From Triticum aestivum (taxonomy: Eukaryota; Streptophyta; Magnoliopsida; Poales; Poaceae): a stretch of DNA of 64,000 nucleotides. Positions 12,298-23,489 of this stretch are shown piece by piece. A program made the position numbers and the translations under genes. A model generated the notes under the pieces. That model worked only from the letters and a program-made list of their open reading frames with translations. It did not search any database and had not been told where the DNA came from. Position 1 is the first letter of the stretch. Every line of letters starts with the position of its first letter. Where the stretch lies: contig NC_057798.1 in assembly GCF_018294505.1 (NCBI RefSeq), positions 371,832,026-371,896,025 of the forward strand. Reading direction: 5' to 3'.

Positions 12298-13518
12298 TGA
12301 TCTACAACATAGATATGCAAATACTATCAGTACTAAGTTCTTGATAAATTAAGTTCAATCAATCAAATTACTTAAGAACTCCCACTTAGATAGACATCCC
12401 TCAAGTCATCTAGATGATACGTGATCCAAATAAACTAACCCATGTCCGATCATCACGTGAGATGGGGTTGTCATCAGGAACATCTCTATGTTGATCATAT
12501 CTACTATATGATTCACGTTTGACCTTTCGGTCTCTAGTGTTCCAAGGCCATGTCTGTACATGCTAGGCTTGTCAAGTTTAACCCGAGTGTTCTGCATGTG
12601 CAAAACTATCTTGAACCCGTTGTATATGAACATAGAGCCCATCACACCCAATCATCACATGGTGTCTCGGCACGACGAACTGTCACAATGGTCATACTCA
12701 GGGAGAACACTTATACCTTGAAATTTAGTTAAGGGGTCATCTTATAATGCTACAGTCGTACTAAGCAAAATAAGATGCATAGAAGATAAACATCACATGC
12801 AATCAAAATATGTCACATAATATGGCCATCATCATCTTGTGCTTTTGATCTCCATCTCCAAAGCATTGTCATGATCTCCATCGTCACCGGCTCGACACCT
12901 TGATCTCCATCGTTGCGTCGTGGTCGTCTTGCCAACTATTGCTTCTACAACTATCGCTAACGCATAGGGATAAAGTAAAGCAATTACATGGCGTTTGCAT
13001 TTCATACAATAAAGAGACAAACATAAGGCTCCTGCCGGTTGCCGATAACTTTTACAAAACATGATCGTCTCATACAATAACGTATATCACATCATGTCTT
13101 GACCATATCACATCACAACATGCCCTGCAAAAACAAGTTAGACGTCCTCTACTTTGTTGTTGCAAGTTTTACGTGGCTGCTACGGGCTTCTAGCAAGACC
13201 CGTTCTTACCTATGCGTCAAAACCACAACGGTGATTTATCAAGTTTGTTGTTTTAACCTTCAACAAGGACCGCCCGCAGTCAAATTCGATTAAACTAAAG
13301 TAGGAGTAACAGACACCCGCCAACCACCTTTTTGCAAAACTAGTTGCATGTCTGTCGGTTGAACCAGTCTCATGAATGTGGTCATGTAAGTTTGGTCCGG
13401 GCCGCTTCATCCAACTATACCGCCAAATCAAAATAAGACACTGGTGGTAAGCATTATGACGATCACCGCCCACAACTCTTTGTGTTCTACTCGTGCATAT
13501 CATCTATGCATAGACCTG
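12298..13518 (-). other. Untranslated leader of the complete copia element
   Basis: This 1.2-kb leader between primer-binding site and gag has no coding sequence I can support. It holds the packaging and dimerisation region in related elements; no specific signal was identified here. Confidence 0.65.
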
Positions 13519-13530
13519 GCTCTGATACCA
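13519..13530 (-). other. Primer-binding site (initiator tRNA-Met)
   Basis: Minus-strand TGGTATCAGAGC, one base inside the 5' LTR, is the standard copia primer-binding site complementary to the 3' end of initiator tRNA-Met. It is unmutated. Confidence 0.9.
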
Positions 13531-13531
13531 C

Positions 13532-15268
13532 TGTTGGAGAACGTAGCATGCAATTTCAAAAATATTCCTACGCTCACACAAGATCTATATAGGAGATGCA
13601 TAGCAACGAGGGGGAGAGTGTGTCTACGTACCCTCGTAGACCATAAGCAGAAGCATTTCACAACGCAGTTGATGTAGTCGAACTTTCTTCGCGATCCACT
13701 GATCGAGCATCGAACGTACGTCACCTCCGAGTTCTGCACACGTTCAGCTCGGTGATGTCCCTCACCTTCTTGATCCAGCAAGACGTCGAGGTAGTAGATG
13801 AGTTCCCTCAGCACGACGGCATGGTGACGGTGACACTGAAGTGGTCTGCGCAGGGCTTCGCCTAAGCACAACGAAGATATGACCGTGGGAGTAAATGGTG
13901 GAAGGGGGCACCGCACACGGCTAACAATTGCCTAGGGTGTGCTAGGGGCGCCCCCACATATATATAGGTGGAAGGGAGAGGGGTGGCAGCCAGGATGCAC
14001 CGTAGGATCCGAGTCCTACTTGGGGTTTCCCCAAGTGGCGCCCCCTGCCTTTTTTCATGAGAGAAGAAAAGGGAAGTGGGAAGAGAGAAGGAAGGGGTGG
14101 CCGAACCCCCTCTTTTCCTTCTCCCAATTGACCTCCTGCAATTGGGGGGTGCGCCACCCCTTGTGGGCTGGTGTGCTCCCCTCTCATGGCCCATATGACC
14201 CATATCTTCCCTCCGGGGGTTCCGGTAACCCCTTCGGTACTCCGATATGTACCCGGTACCCTCCAGAACACTTCCGGTGTCCAAATACCATCGTCCAATA
14301 TATCAATCTTTACCTCTCGACCATTTCGAAACTCCTTGTCATGTCTGTAACCTCATCCGGGACTCCAAACAACATTTGGTCACCAAATCACATAACTCAT
14401 ATAATACAATATCGTCATTGAATGTTAAGCGTGCGGACCCTACGGGTTCGAGAACTATGTAGACATGACCGAGACACCTCTCTGGTCAATAATCAATAGT
14501 GGAACCTAGATGCTCATATTGGCTCCCACATATTCTATGAACATCTTTATCAGTCGAACCGTTATGACAACATGCATTATTCCCTTTGTCATCGGTATGT
14601 TACTTGCCCGAGATTCGATCGTCGGTATCTTCATACCTAGTTCAATCTCATTACCGGCAAGTCTCTTTACTCATTCTGTAATACATCATCCTGCAACTAA
14701 CTCATTAGTCACTTTGCTTGCAAGGCTTATTATGATGTGTATTACCGAGAGGGCCCTGAGATACCTCTCCGATACTCAGAGTGACAAATCCTAATCTCGA
14801 TCTATGCCAACTCAACAAACACCTTCGAAATACCCGTAGAGCATCTTTATAATCACCCAGTTATGTTGTGACGTTTGATAGCACACAAGACATTCCTCCG
14901 GTATCCGGGAGTTGCATAATCTCATAGTCGAAGGAATATGTATTTGACATGAAGAAAGCAATAGCAATAAAACTGAATGATCAATATGCTAAGCTAATGG
15001 ATGGGTCTTGTCCATCACATCATTCTCCTAATGATGTGATCCCGTTATCAAGTGATAACTCATGTCCATGGTTAGGAAACCTTAACCATCTTTGATCAAT
15101 GAGCTAGTCAAGTAGAGGCTCACAAGGGACACAATGTTTGTCTATGTATTCATACATGTATTTAGGTTTCCGATCAATACAATTCTAGCATGAATAATAA
15201 ACATTTATCATGAATAAGGAAATATAAAATAACAACTTTATTATTGCCTCTAGGGCATATTTCCTTCA
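13532..15268 (-). repeat. 5' LTR of the complete copia element
   Basis: A 1737-bp LTR, in + orientation TGTTGGAGAACG to CATATTTCCTTCA, matching the 3' LTR at 6612-8337 along its length. A TATATATAGG run near 13968 marks its promoter. Frames such as 13939-14421 are spurious and have equivalents in the other LTR only in part. Confidence 0.9.
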
Positions 15269-16343
15269 TCTCAAAGCAAAGGGAACATCACATGATGACC
15301 ATAGGTTCACTCGAATGTCATTCATGTCCTCATAGGGATCGATATGGACGTCCACGGTCCCACTGTCGGTCATTGAACGAACGGTTTCATTCATGTCTAT
15401 GAGTTACTTAACCTACAGGGTCAAAAACTTAAGGCAATCACAATCTACTGAGTGTTTGTAGGACAGGAGTGATGAGAATATATTTGTGGAATCATTTTAT
15501 GAATATGCGGAATAGTTCTGAGAGGATTCGGAAGCGTTATCGGGTCAACTGAAGGGTTTCGATGAGTATCGGGTAATACCGGATATTACCAATAAATTAT
15601 ATATAGGTGGAAAAAGTTTCTAGAGATGTTAAAAAAATATGTAATAGTCAAGAAGTATTTAGAATATTTTATATTTAATTTAAATATCAATGGGCCTAAA
15701 AAGGCCAAGAGGTGGAAGGCAATTTGGGCCAAAAAGGCCCAACTGGGAAAGTGCCTCCTTCCCTAAGGAAGGAGGTCGAATTGGGAAAGGGGAGGAGTTA
15801 GACTCCTCCTCCCCTAGGCCAGCGCACCAAGCGGGACTCCTCCCCCCTTCCTAGCAGTCCTCCCTCTCCCTCTAACCTATATATACATGAGGATTTTGCT
15901 CTATTGAACATACAAGTTTTAGAGCCTCCTCTAGTTCTTCAAGTTCTAGTTCTAGTTGGTCCTAGTTGACTAATTAGAGCTAGGATACTCCTCTTCTCCT
16001 TAGGATTAGAAGCCCTGTGTGGTTCTAATCTCATCCCTCTAATTCTCCGGCGATTCTTAGCTCTGGACGACGAAGCGCTGCCGGATCGTGAAGGCTGCAT
16101 GCTAGCAACCAAGTAGAGAGGCTATGCTTTCATTCTTCGGTTCGAGGGACTATTCGTGGGCAGTACGAGGGATCGTTCATTGACAGTTCGAGTGGCTCCA
16201 AGTATGATCTACACCGACATGTTCTTCTTCCGCTACAACTCGTTGACGGTAATGATCGTGATCTCAACCCTCTATGCATCTTCATATTAATCTTGGGTGA
16301 TCGCAGGTGCGAAATTATTTGTTTTCTACTATGTTTCCCAACA
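15269..16343 (+). repeat. Forward copia LTR, right half
   Basis: Continuation of the LTR interrupted at 6611. It carries a TATA-like CCTATATATACATGAGG at about 15880, a downstream CT-rich leader, and ends with TTTCCCAACA at 16343. Summed with the left half it is about 1.8 kb, normal for this LTR group. No primer-binding site follows 16343, so it is either a 3' LTR or a solo LTR; the rest of that element, if any, is outside the window. Confidence 0.7.
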
Positions 16344-17677
16344 TGTGGCGGCAGCGGCGGCTGAGCCTCGGCGTGGAGGGCTCCTTGCCAACGGTGGTGG
16401 TGGCCGTGGCAGGGCATGCCTGACGACGATAGCCCAGGTTAGATCCAATATGGAAGGTTCCTGGGGGTGGGCGGCAAGTGGGTGGGTAGCGACTGGCGGG
16501 GTCATCTTTGGTCCTGGCCATGGGAGCGCTCAGGCGGCTGCTGCATGGGTGTCGTGGCTGCTAGTCAAATCCGCCCGGATCTGGCCCTTGGTCGCTGGCA
16601 GGCGGCTCGGGATGGTGGCCGCGAACAACCTGGCCGAGGCTTGGATATGGGATGCAAGGGCGTGGTGGCAGCCCATGGTGGTGTTGCGCGGCGGCGGCTG
16701 GACTTGCACCAGTGTCGGTCCGTTGGCATGTGACCTCGGGGAGGTCTCTGGGGTCCTACGTAGTTATTGGTGTGGCCGGTCCGGCACCTCACGTCATTGA
16801 GCGGGTGACCGGGACATGCCAGATGCGGATACAGACCGGGAGCTACGGCTGGGCGCCAGAGGAGGTGGCGTATGGAGAGGCGATGGGAGTGATGGGTGGC
16901 GCCGATGCGGTCGGTCTACCCGTCACCGGCAGGGTTGCTGGTCGTCGACATGGTCCGCCCCGTGTCACTTCTTCCCCGACTTGGTGACTCCCCGATCGAT
17001 CTGATCGTTTCGATTGCTGGCAGCTCTATCGGCGGTCGGAGCTTGCCAGTCGGTTCATTGCTCGCAGCAATGGAGGCCCTTGGGGCGTCGCATTTCCTGG
17101 GAGGCTGCTCATTGGTGGGAGTTGTGGTGCTCGTGGGCTAATCTTGCGACTCATGTGCGTGCAGCTAGCAGCCATGGCGCATGGGCGGTGTGGCGGCTGG
17201 CTTTTTGACGGTCCCTGGAGGTGTGTTGTTGTGGTACTCTTGCCTGGCCTCACCTTGGGCGAAGGAGGAGCATGCTTGTCGGGGTGAGAACCCTGTCTTG
17301 CTTCAGTCAGGCCCACGGAGGCGGTGCCCATGGGCGTCGTCACCTTTCTGAAGTCTCCGTTGTAGTTGCTCCTCTCTCTTCGTCGTGCTCCTAATGAAAA
17401 TCTAGATCCTTGGATCGGGTAACGTAGGCACTTTGGTGGTGTATCCTTCCCGATGGCACCGTCTTGGAGCTCATGGTGTCGTTGACCCTCAACTTCACCT
17501 CTTTGCGGTATCTTCGGGAAGTGCTCTGGCGGCTTCGTAGTTATGCTTATTGTCATCTTGTAGTCTACCTCGAGTCGTTCGGTGTGTGGTTGTAGTTTCT
17601 CGCACCTTTGTATCTGGCCTTGGGTGAGCGTGATGTGGTTTGCATCGGTTGTATGTGGGTTGTTGCTTTATATATAA

Positions 17678-18232
17678 GGTTGGTCGTAATGGGAATATTA
17701 TAAGCGGTATCATGCATGCCAACTAGACTTTTTGGATGATGTGACATACAATTAAATGAGGAAAGAGAGCATGTGGTATCATCTGATGATACCGTATCAT
17801 ATCAATGTTGTACTACTTTGTGTTATGCATGGCAATTAATAAGGCAACCTATGATACTACCTTTGTCTAGGTGTACAGGTCATTTTAGGTTGTGCATCAT
17901 GACCAAGACGGAGGGAAAAAAAGAAAACTTAATGGCTATTTACTAATTAATACATTGCATGCAATGAACTGACCACTGTCGTGTTGGGTAGTCTCAAGTC
18001 ATTAAAAGCATATACGCCCCACATCTCTTATTGGTTGATTCATTTATTTATGTCAAGAAACAAGAAACGGGATGGAAGTTAATGCACCATGCCTAAGTGT
18101 TTTGAGATTATTTGGTTTCCGTAGGTGACTTATACACCTAGACGTAGGGAGTACTATGCATTACAGAAGTAGTATTGTACACTAGTATCGTATGCATGAT
18201 AATAATATATGATACCCCCACTACGACCAGCC
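17678..18232. mobile_element. Harbinger-type MITE (TAA target duplication)
   Basis: Imperfect terminal inverted repeats face each other: GGTTGGTCGTAATGGG at the left and, reading inward from the right, GGCTGGTCGTAGTGGG. Flanking TAA at 17675-17677 and 18233-18235 is the three-base duplication of PIF/Harbinger elements. No coding capacity. About 295 bp of it is a second MITE (17857-18151), so the original element was about 260 bp. Confidence 0.85.
17857..18151. mobile_element. Stowaway-type (Tc1/Mariner) MITE nested in the Harbinger MITE
   Basis: The ends are CTACCTTTGTCTAGGTGTA and, reverse-complemented from the right, CTCCCTACGTCTAGGTGTA, flanked by TA on both sides (17855-17856 and 18152-18153). 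The CTCCCT-CGTC terminal word and TA duplication are the Stowaway signature. Internal sequence is non-coding. Confidence 0.82.
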
Positions 18233-18271
18233 TAAAGCAAGACGAAGTCCTTTATGGGTAAACAACTCTAA

Positions 18272-18453
18272 GGTGGTGTTTGGTTCTCTAGTCCTAGGAC
18301 TTTTTCTAGTCCCTAGGACTTTTTGAAAAAGACTCTCAAGAAGGTGCTTCTAAGGACTTTTAACAAAAAGTCTCAAAAAAGTCCTCCCTGTTTGATTTGC
18401 TAGGGACTTTTTTTAGTCCCAACACAAAAAAATCCCTAGAACCAAACACCCCC
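18272..18453. mobile_element. Tourist-type MITE
   Basis: A 182-bp element with terminal inverted repeats GGTGGTGTTTGGTTCT and, from the right, GGGGGTGTTTGGTTCT, flanked by TAA at 18269-18271 and 18454-18456. The GGTGTTTGGTT end and TAA duplication are classic for Tourist (PIF/Harbinger) MITEs, which favour gene flanks; this one lies about 0.9 kb upstream of the inositol transporter start. Confidence 0.92.
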
Positions 18454-18456
18454 TAA

Positions 18457-19370
18457 AAAATGCTCAAATATAGCAAAGTAATTAAAGACTTATTAATGCT
18501 TCTTAAAATTGGCAATAAAGTATTGCTTATGCGGAAGTGATGTTCCCCAAATACAGCTCGTCTATTTATTTTGAAATTTATTTCTATTGTCATGCTACTA
18601 ACGAAACATCACGATCAGAATCCGTGCAAACTAGTAGAATTGCTTGATGCTTTTGAGGTAGCTTGTGCTGAAATGGACAGGTAATAGACGGTCATTCCAC
18701 CAGCACCAATATGGCTTGGAATCACATCAGGGAGGACGATGCCTTCTTCTCTGGTGGTTGGATGGGACGAGACTTGCCTGCTCCTCACGTGTGTGCTCAT
18801 ATGTGCTCCTGCATACGTGACTTGATTTGATTGAAACAAAATAAAATCTGACCCCACCCCCTTAAAATCAGAGGGGGAGATAATTAGATTAGAAAGAGAA
18901 AAGAAAAAAAACAGCCGTAGGATAAAATGATAGCATGGATGAAAGCATAAAGAGGGAGCAGGCAAGCAGGATCCTCTTGGATGTACCGACTGACTAGTGC
19001 CCATTGCTTTCTAGCCTCCTAATCGTCGCCATCAGATGACAGTCAGCATGGGCCCCCTATCCTATCCTATCCATTTTGTCAAATCAGTCAAAGTGAAACG
19101 GCGCGACAAGACACATGTCAAGTTGAATCCCCCTACTATATCTACTGGAATCTTCCTCTGATTATGGTCAATTATATTCGTCCACACGCGTGACATGGGC
19201 AATTAGACAATTAATGTTGTATGCGTGCGCCTAGTAGGAGTACATACGTACACACACTAGTACTAGGTGCCAGTCCAACCCGGTCTTCCTCATCCATCCG
19301 TAAGTATTGAGCATTCCAAGGAGGAGCGAGGAAAGATACAGATTAGAGAGTGGCATCCGGCTGGCCGGCC
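18457..19370 (+). promoter_or_regulatory. Upstream region of the inositol transporter gene
   Basis: About 900 bp between the Tourist MITE and the ATG, with no other gene. A weak TATA candidate (CTACTATATCTACTGG, about 19131-19146) lies 230 bp before the start; others (TCAATTATATTC near 19168) are equally possible. A CACACGCGTGAC word near 19183 contains a CGCG core of the type bound by CAMTA factors, which is suggestive only. The 389-bp antisense open frame at 18615-19004 shows no domain and is not called. Confidence 0.5.
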
Positions 19371-21293
19371 ATGGAGGGCGGCGCTCACGAGTTCGACGGC
19401 TCGGCCTTCAGGGAGTGCTTCTCCCTCTCCTGGCGGAACCCCTACGTCCTCCGCCTCGCCTTCTCCGCCGGCATCGGCGGCCTCCTCTTCGGCTACGACA
19501 CCGGTGTCATTTCAGGGGCACTGCTTTACATCCGCGACGATTTCCGCTCCGTCGACAAGAACACATGGCTTCAGGTAATTAAAAGGTCCAATTCTTCTTC
19601 TCCTTGGCCGAAACGGACTCGTAAGAATCGCTACACTTTCGTTTGCTAATTAGTATGGAGTATATGGTTGCTGCAGGAAATGATCGTGAGCATGGCGGTG
19701 GCCGGCGCCATCATCGGCGCGGCGGTCGGCGGCTGGGCCAACGACAGGTTCGGGCGGCGGACGTCCATCCTCGTGGCCGACCTGCTCTTTTTCGCGGGCG
19801 CGGTGGTCATGGCTTCGGCGACGGGCCCCGTGCAGCTCGTGGTCGGCCGCGTCCTCGTCGGCCTAGGCGTCGGTATGGCATCCATGACGGCGCCGCTTTA
19901 CATCTCCGAGGCGTCGCCGGCGAGGATCAGGGGCGCGCTCGTCAGCACCAACGGCTTCCTCATCACCGGCGGCCAGTTCTTGTCCTACCTTATCAACCTC
20001 GCATTCACCAAGGCGCCGGGGACGTGGAGGTGGATGCTCGGAGTCGCCGGCCTCCCTGCCGTGTTCCAGTTCGTCCTCATGCTCTTCCTCCCCGAATCGC
20101 CAAGATGGCTTTACAGAAAGGTTAGTTTTGGGTACTACCCCTAATTGTTTATTTAGAAATATCAATTCTTTACGTGAACGAACCAACTTAATTACCGATG
20201 ATGTCAGGGGAGGGTGGAGGAAGCAGAAGCGATCCTGCGTAAGATATACACGGCCGAGGAGGAGGTGACGAGGGAGATGCAGGAGTTGAAGGAGTCGGTG
20301 GAGGTGGAGGCGCGGGAGCGGGGCTCGTCGGAGAAGGTAAGCCTGACGGCGCTGGCGAAGACGCCAACTGTGCGGCGGGCGCTGGTGGCCGGCGTCGGGC
20401 TGCAGGTGTTCCAGCAGCTCGTGGGTATCAACACCGTGATGTACTACAGCCCGAGTATCGTGCAGCTCGCCGGGTTCGCCTCCAACCAAACGGCGCTCGC
20501 GCTCTCGCTGGTCACCTCCGGCCTCAACGCGCTCGGCTCCATCGTTAGCATCTACTTCATTGACCGCACCGGCCGGAGGAAGCTGCTGGTGATCAGCCTC
20601 GTCGGCGTCATCGCGTCGCTTGCCCTGCTCTCCGCGGTGTTCCACCAGACAACCACACACTCGCCCGCCGTCGGCAGCGCGGAGACCAGACACTTCGATG
20701 GCTCGCTCACATGCCCGGGCTACCGGACGAGCAGCTCCGGCTGGGACTGCACCCGGTGCCTCAAGGCCAGCTCGACGGGGTGCGGCTTCTGCGCGTCCGG
20801 CGCCGGCAGCAAGCTGCTCCCGGGCGCGTGCCTGCTGTCGAACGCGACGGTGCGCGACGCGTGCCACGGCGAGGGGCGACTGTGGTACACGCGCGGCTGT
20901 CCGAGCCGATACGGTTGGCTGGCGATGGTCGGGCTGGCTCTGTACATCGCCTTCTTCTCGCCGGGAATGGGCACGGTGCCCTGGATCGTCAACTCAGAGA
21001 TCTACCCGCTGCGGCACCGCGGTGTGTGCGGTGGCGTGGCGGCGACCGCGAACTGGGTGTCCAACCTGGTAGTGGCGCAGTCGTTCCTGACGCTGACGGA
21101 GGCCATCGGCCCCGCGTGGACGTTCCTCATCTTCGGTTGCCTGTCCGTGGCAGCGCTCGCGTTCGTGCTCGTCTGCGTGCCGGAGACCAAGGGACTCCCC
21201 ATCGAGGAGGTGGAGAAGATGCTGGAGATGCGGGAGCTCAGGCTCAAGTTCTGGGCACCGCGTGGCCGCGGCAGCAAGAACGACGGGGTGTGA
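19371..21293 (+). CDS. INT2: Inositol transporter 2-like, myo-inositol/H+ symporter (3 exons)
   Basis: Predicted plasma-membrane sugar-porter (MFS) protein of the plant INT family, which takes up myo-inositol with protons. Exons are 19371-19574, 19677-20120 and 20208-21293; both introns (102 and 87 bp) have GT-AG ends and the joined frame gives 577 aa, close to Arabidopsis INT2. Visible family marks: [17 protein letters not shown] (residues 36-52), NDRFGRR (90-96), [25 protein letters not shown] (207-216, at the exon 2/3 junction), [14 protein letters not shown] (285-298), DRTGRRK (335-341) and PETKGL (541-546). Between TM9 and TM10 (about 380-450) is a long Cys-rich loop ([15 protein letters not shown]) with a possible N-glycosylation site, SNAT, as in INT2/3/4 and unlike vacuolar INT1. 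Start chosen at the first [13 protein letters not shown]. No lesion is visible; GC-rich codon use is normal for grass genes. Confidence 0.93.
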
Positions 21294-21434
21294 GTGTCAT
21301 CTCTACCTTCTTCATTTAGCGCGCGAACGAGACAATTTGTGGCCATCCGCGTAATTGGAATTTCGACTTGTAAGCTTTCAATGATATATATGCTACAAAT
21401 AACATTTGTAGGCTTTCAATAATATTTATCGTGA
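21294..21434 (+). other. 3' untranslated region of the inositol transporter gene
   Basis: AT-rich sequence after the TGA. AATGATATATAT and TTCAATAATATTT words near 21380 and 21415 are possible polyadenylation elements. The region is cut short by a Helitron-like terminus at 21435. Confidence 0.5.
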
Positions 21435-21508
21435 CTAGTCTTTATCCGTGTGTTGCAACGGGGACAAAAATAATCAGTTGCATATCCGGGCTAATGCAGA
21501 CTGTGAAG
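21435..21508 (-). mobile_element. Helitron-like 3' terminus
   Basis: Read on the minus strand: a hairpin CCGTTGCAACACACGG, ten-odd bases, then CTAG followed by T, the Helitron 3' end arrangement. It closely resembles the terminus of the Helitron at 56785-60105. The 5' end was not found; the element may be a fragment, interrupted by the LINE piece that begins at 21509. It ends 142 bp after the transporter stop codon. Confidence 0.5.
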
Positions 21509-22460
21509 TTTTTTTTGGCGAATACGCCAAAATTGTGTGTCTTTTGAAAAACAAGAGTTAGAAAACCAGTGATACAAGGGCAATGGCATTACACGGTGTG
21601 AGAGCATACAAGGTGGGTGGGATGTTGTACCCCACGAAGACTAAGGATTACGTCTCGTGAAGGATGATAGTCAATCCTTTAGCATCTGCCCTCGCCCATT
21701 GCCGTGCTTGGTCTTGGATTTCATGCAGGACGCGTAATGTGAAAGGCCGCATGCCATGAAAGATGCAAGCATTACGATGACACCATAAGCACCATGCAGT
21801 CAGCATGATGTGAGGGGAGAGCCCACAACGATGACCATTGGGGGCTTGATGTGAGGTTGCCATCCACCACTTGGAGAAGGTCATCGTGTTGCCGAGGATC
21901 GAGGCTGTGGAACGACACCAGGCCAACACATCACGCCAAACCTTCTGTGAGAAGGGGCAGCTTGCGAGAAGATGGTGCGGATTTCCGGGCTCTTGACTGC
22001 AAAGAATGCATTGGGCGTTGTGAGGTAGGCTGCGCCTAGCAAGGCGATCCGCCGTCCAACATCGATCTTGGAAAGCAAGCCATGTGAAAACCTTGTTGCA
22101 GAGGGGTGCCGATGTTGATGCATCAGTTCGGGTCCTGGGTCAATCCTTGGAACATGGCCAGATAGCAAGACTTGGCGGAGCAGCTGCCTCACACCGTCCA
22201 CCGCCATCGCAGCATGTCCGACTAATCAGATAGGGCGATGAAGGGAACGCGCCTCCACATGTCAACGTATTGAACCACTGCAGCCGGCCCGAGGCCACCT
22301 TGGATGTCACGCACCAAAGCATGATCGATTAGATCTTGGCATACCGTGTGATCGCGTCGACGCCCCTTGGGAACCATAACATGAACCAGAGGTGCAATGT
22401 TGGCGATGGAGCTGCCAGAAAGACAAGGGTCGGTCCAAAACGGTAGGAGTTTCCGTCCCC
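21509..22460 (-). pseudogene. LINE ORF2 C-terminal fragment (zf-RVT domain)
   Basis: On the minus strand a truncated plant non-LTR retrotransposon ends in an oligo(A) tract (eight T at 21509-21516 in + orientation) preceded by GGCGTATTCGCC. The translated segment at about 21640-22100 has the zinc-binding reverse transcriptase C-terminal domain: CILCSQEPGNPHHLLASC, PFSQKVW, then WCLWCHRNACIFHG. The fragment is 5'-truncated, has frameshifts between 21929 and 22207, and lacks the catalytic reverse transcriptase. The left end is sharp; the right edge near 22460 is estimated. Confidence 0.8.
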
Positions 22461-22529
22461 TAGAGACTAGGACGTGGAGGCGCGGAAAATCTGTGCTAAT
22501 TGTGAGCTGCGCTGTGATTTCCTCAAAGA
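22461..22529. other. Unresolved junction between LINE fragment and gypsy LTR
   Basis: No terminal motif decides where the LINE fragment ends and the gypsy LTR begins. The LTR's distal end (a CA in its own orientation) is not clearly visible, so it may be truncated here. Confidence 0.4.
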
Positions 22530-23423
22530 GGAGGGGATGATGCAGTACAGTGTAGATAAGTATTTCCCTCAGTTAAGAACCAAGATTATCAATCCAGTAG
22601 GAGAACCACGCAACACCTCGTTAGTAGTACATGCACACAAAATAACAAATACTTGCACCCAACCCGAAGAAGGGGTTACCAATCCCTTGACGATTACTTG
22701 CAAGATTAAATTTTGTAGAGATAGATAGATAGATAAATCAAAAAAAATTAAAGAAAAAAAAATTGCAGCAAGGTATTTTTAGGATTTTAATATATGATAA
22801 AAGTAGACCTAGGGCCCATAGTTTTCACTAGAGACTTCTCTGTTGAAAATAGCATACGGTGGATGAAGAAATTACTGTTGGGCAATTGATAGAAAAGCGA
22901 ATAATCATGACGATATCCAAGGCAATGATCATGTATATAGACATCACGTCCGAGACAAGTAGACCGTCTCCTGCCTGCATCTACTACTATTACTCCACAC
23001 ATTGACCGCTGTCCAGCATGCATTTAGAGTATTAAGTTCATAAAGAATGAAGTAACGCCTTAAGCAATATGATGTGATGTAGACAAAGTAAACTCACACA
23101 TGAATAAAACCCACCTTTTTATCATTAATGACGATGATACAAATACGTGTCACTGGGATTTAGCACCGCAAGATCGAACCCATCACAAAGCACCTCCCCC
23201 ATTGCAAGAAAAATCAATCTAGTTGGTCAAACCAAATTAATAGATCAGAGAGAAAGGCAACATTACAATAATAATGCATAAAAGAGTTCATGGAAAATTC
23301 AAATAATATTCATGGATAATCTGATCATAAACTCATAATTCATCGGATCCGAACAAACACACCGCAAAAAGTGATTACATCGAATAGGACTCCAAGAACA
23401 TCGACAAGAACATTGTATTGAAG

Positions 23424-23489
<66 letters not shown>

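Larger units (their letters stand above)
6612..15268 (-). mobile_element. Complete copia LTR retrotransposon, BARE/Angela type (dead)
   Basis: A full 8.66-kb minus-strand element with both LTRs, a clean initiator-tRNA-Met primer-binding site, a purine-rich tract next to the 3' LTR, and all copia domains in the order gag, protease, integrase, reverse transcriptase, RNase H. Premature stops in each region make it non-functional. The LTRs differ at many positions (about one in ten over the first 145 aligned bases by eye, mostly transitions), suggesting an old insertion. Flanking five-base duplications are not convincing (TTGCA at 6607-6611 against TCTCA at 15269-15273). The flanks are the two halves of one forward LTR. 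Confidence 0.9.
16344..18268 (+). mobile_element. LINE 3' region remnant, interrupted by MITEs
   Basis: A GC-rich stretch (16344-17677) has long overlapping open frames on both strands but no domain I recognise. Its right part (CTAATGAAAATC, TTTGTATCTGGCC, GCTTTATATATAA) has the style of a grass LINE 3' untranslated region. The TATATATAA is followed, after the MITE at 17678-18232, by AGCAAGACGAAGTCC and GGGTAAA, so the two sides join to the kind of tail seen at LINE 3' ends. The assignment rests on resemblance remembered from related repeats and needs a library search. I reject the long open frames as genes. Confidence 0.4.

Noticed and set aside
6607..15273. Five-base target duplication of the complete copia element
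   Set aside because: TTGCA and TCTCA match at only three of five positions, so I do not claim a duplication; the left LTR end is mutated and the boundary may be off by a base or two.
16297..17556. Long GC-rich open frames on both strands (for example 16297-16800 and 17026-17556 minus)
   Set aside because: No domain, no plausible splice structure, overlapping frames on both strands, low-complexity Arg/Gly/Trp composition, and a repeat-like tail at the right end.
18615..19004. 129-codon antisense frame upstream of the transporter gene
   Set aside because: No domain, Phe/Ser-rich low-complexity translation, and it lies in the presumed promoter.
19863..20867. 334-codon minus-strand open frame opposite the inositol transporter
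   Set aside because: It lies across two coding exons and an intron of a clear gene. High GC at third positions removes stops from the reverse frame; its composition (Arg, Ala, His rich) is that of a shadow.
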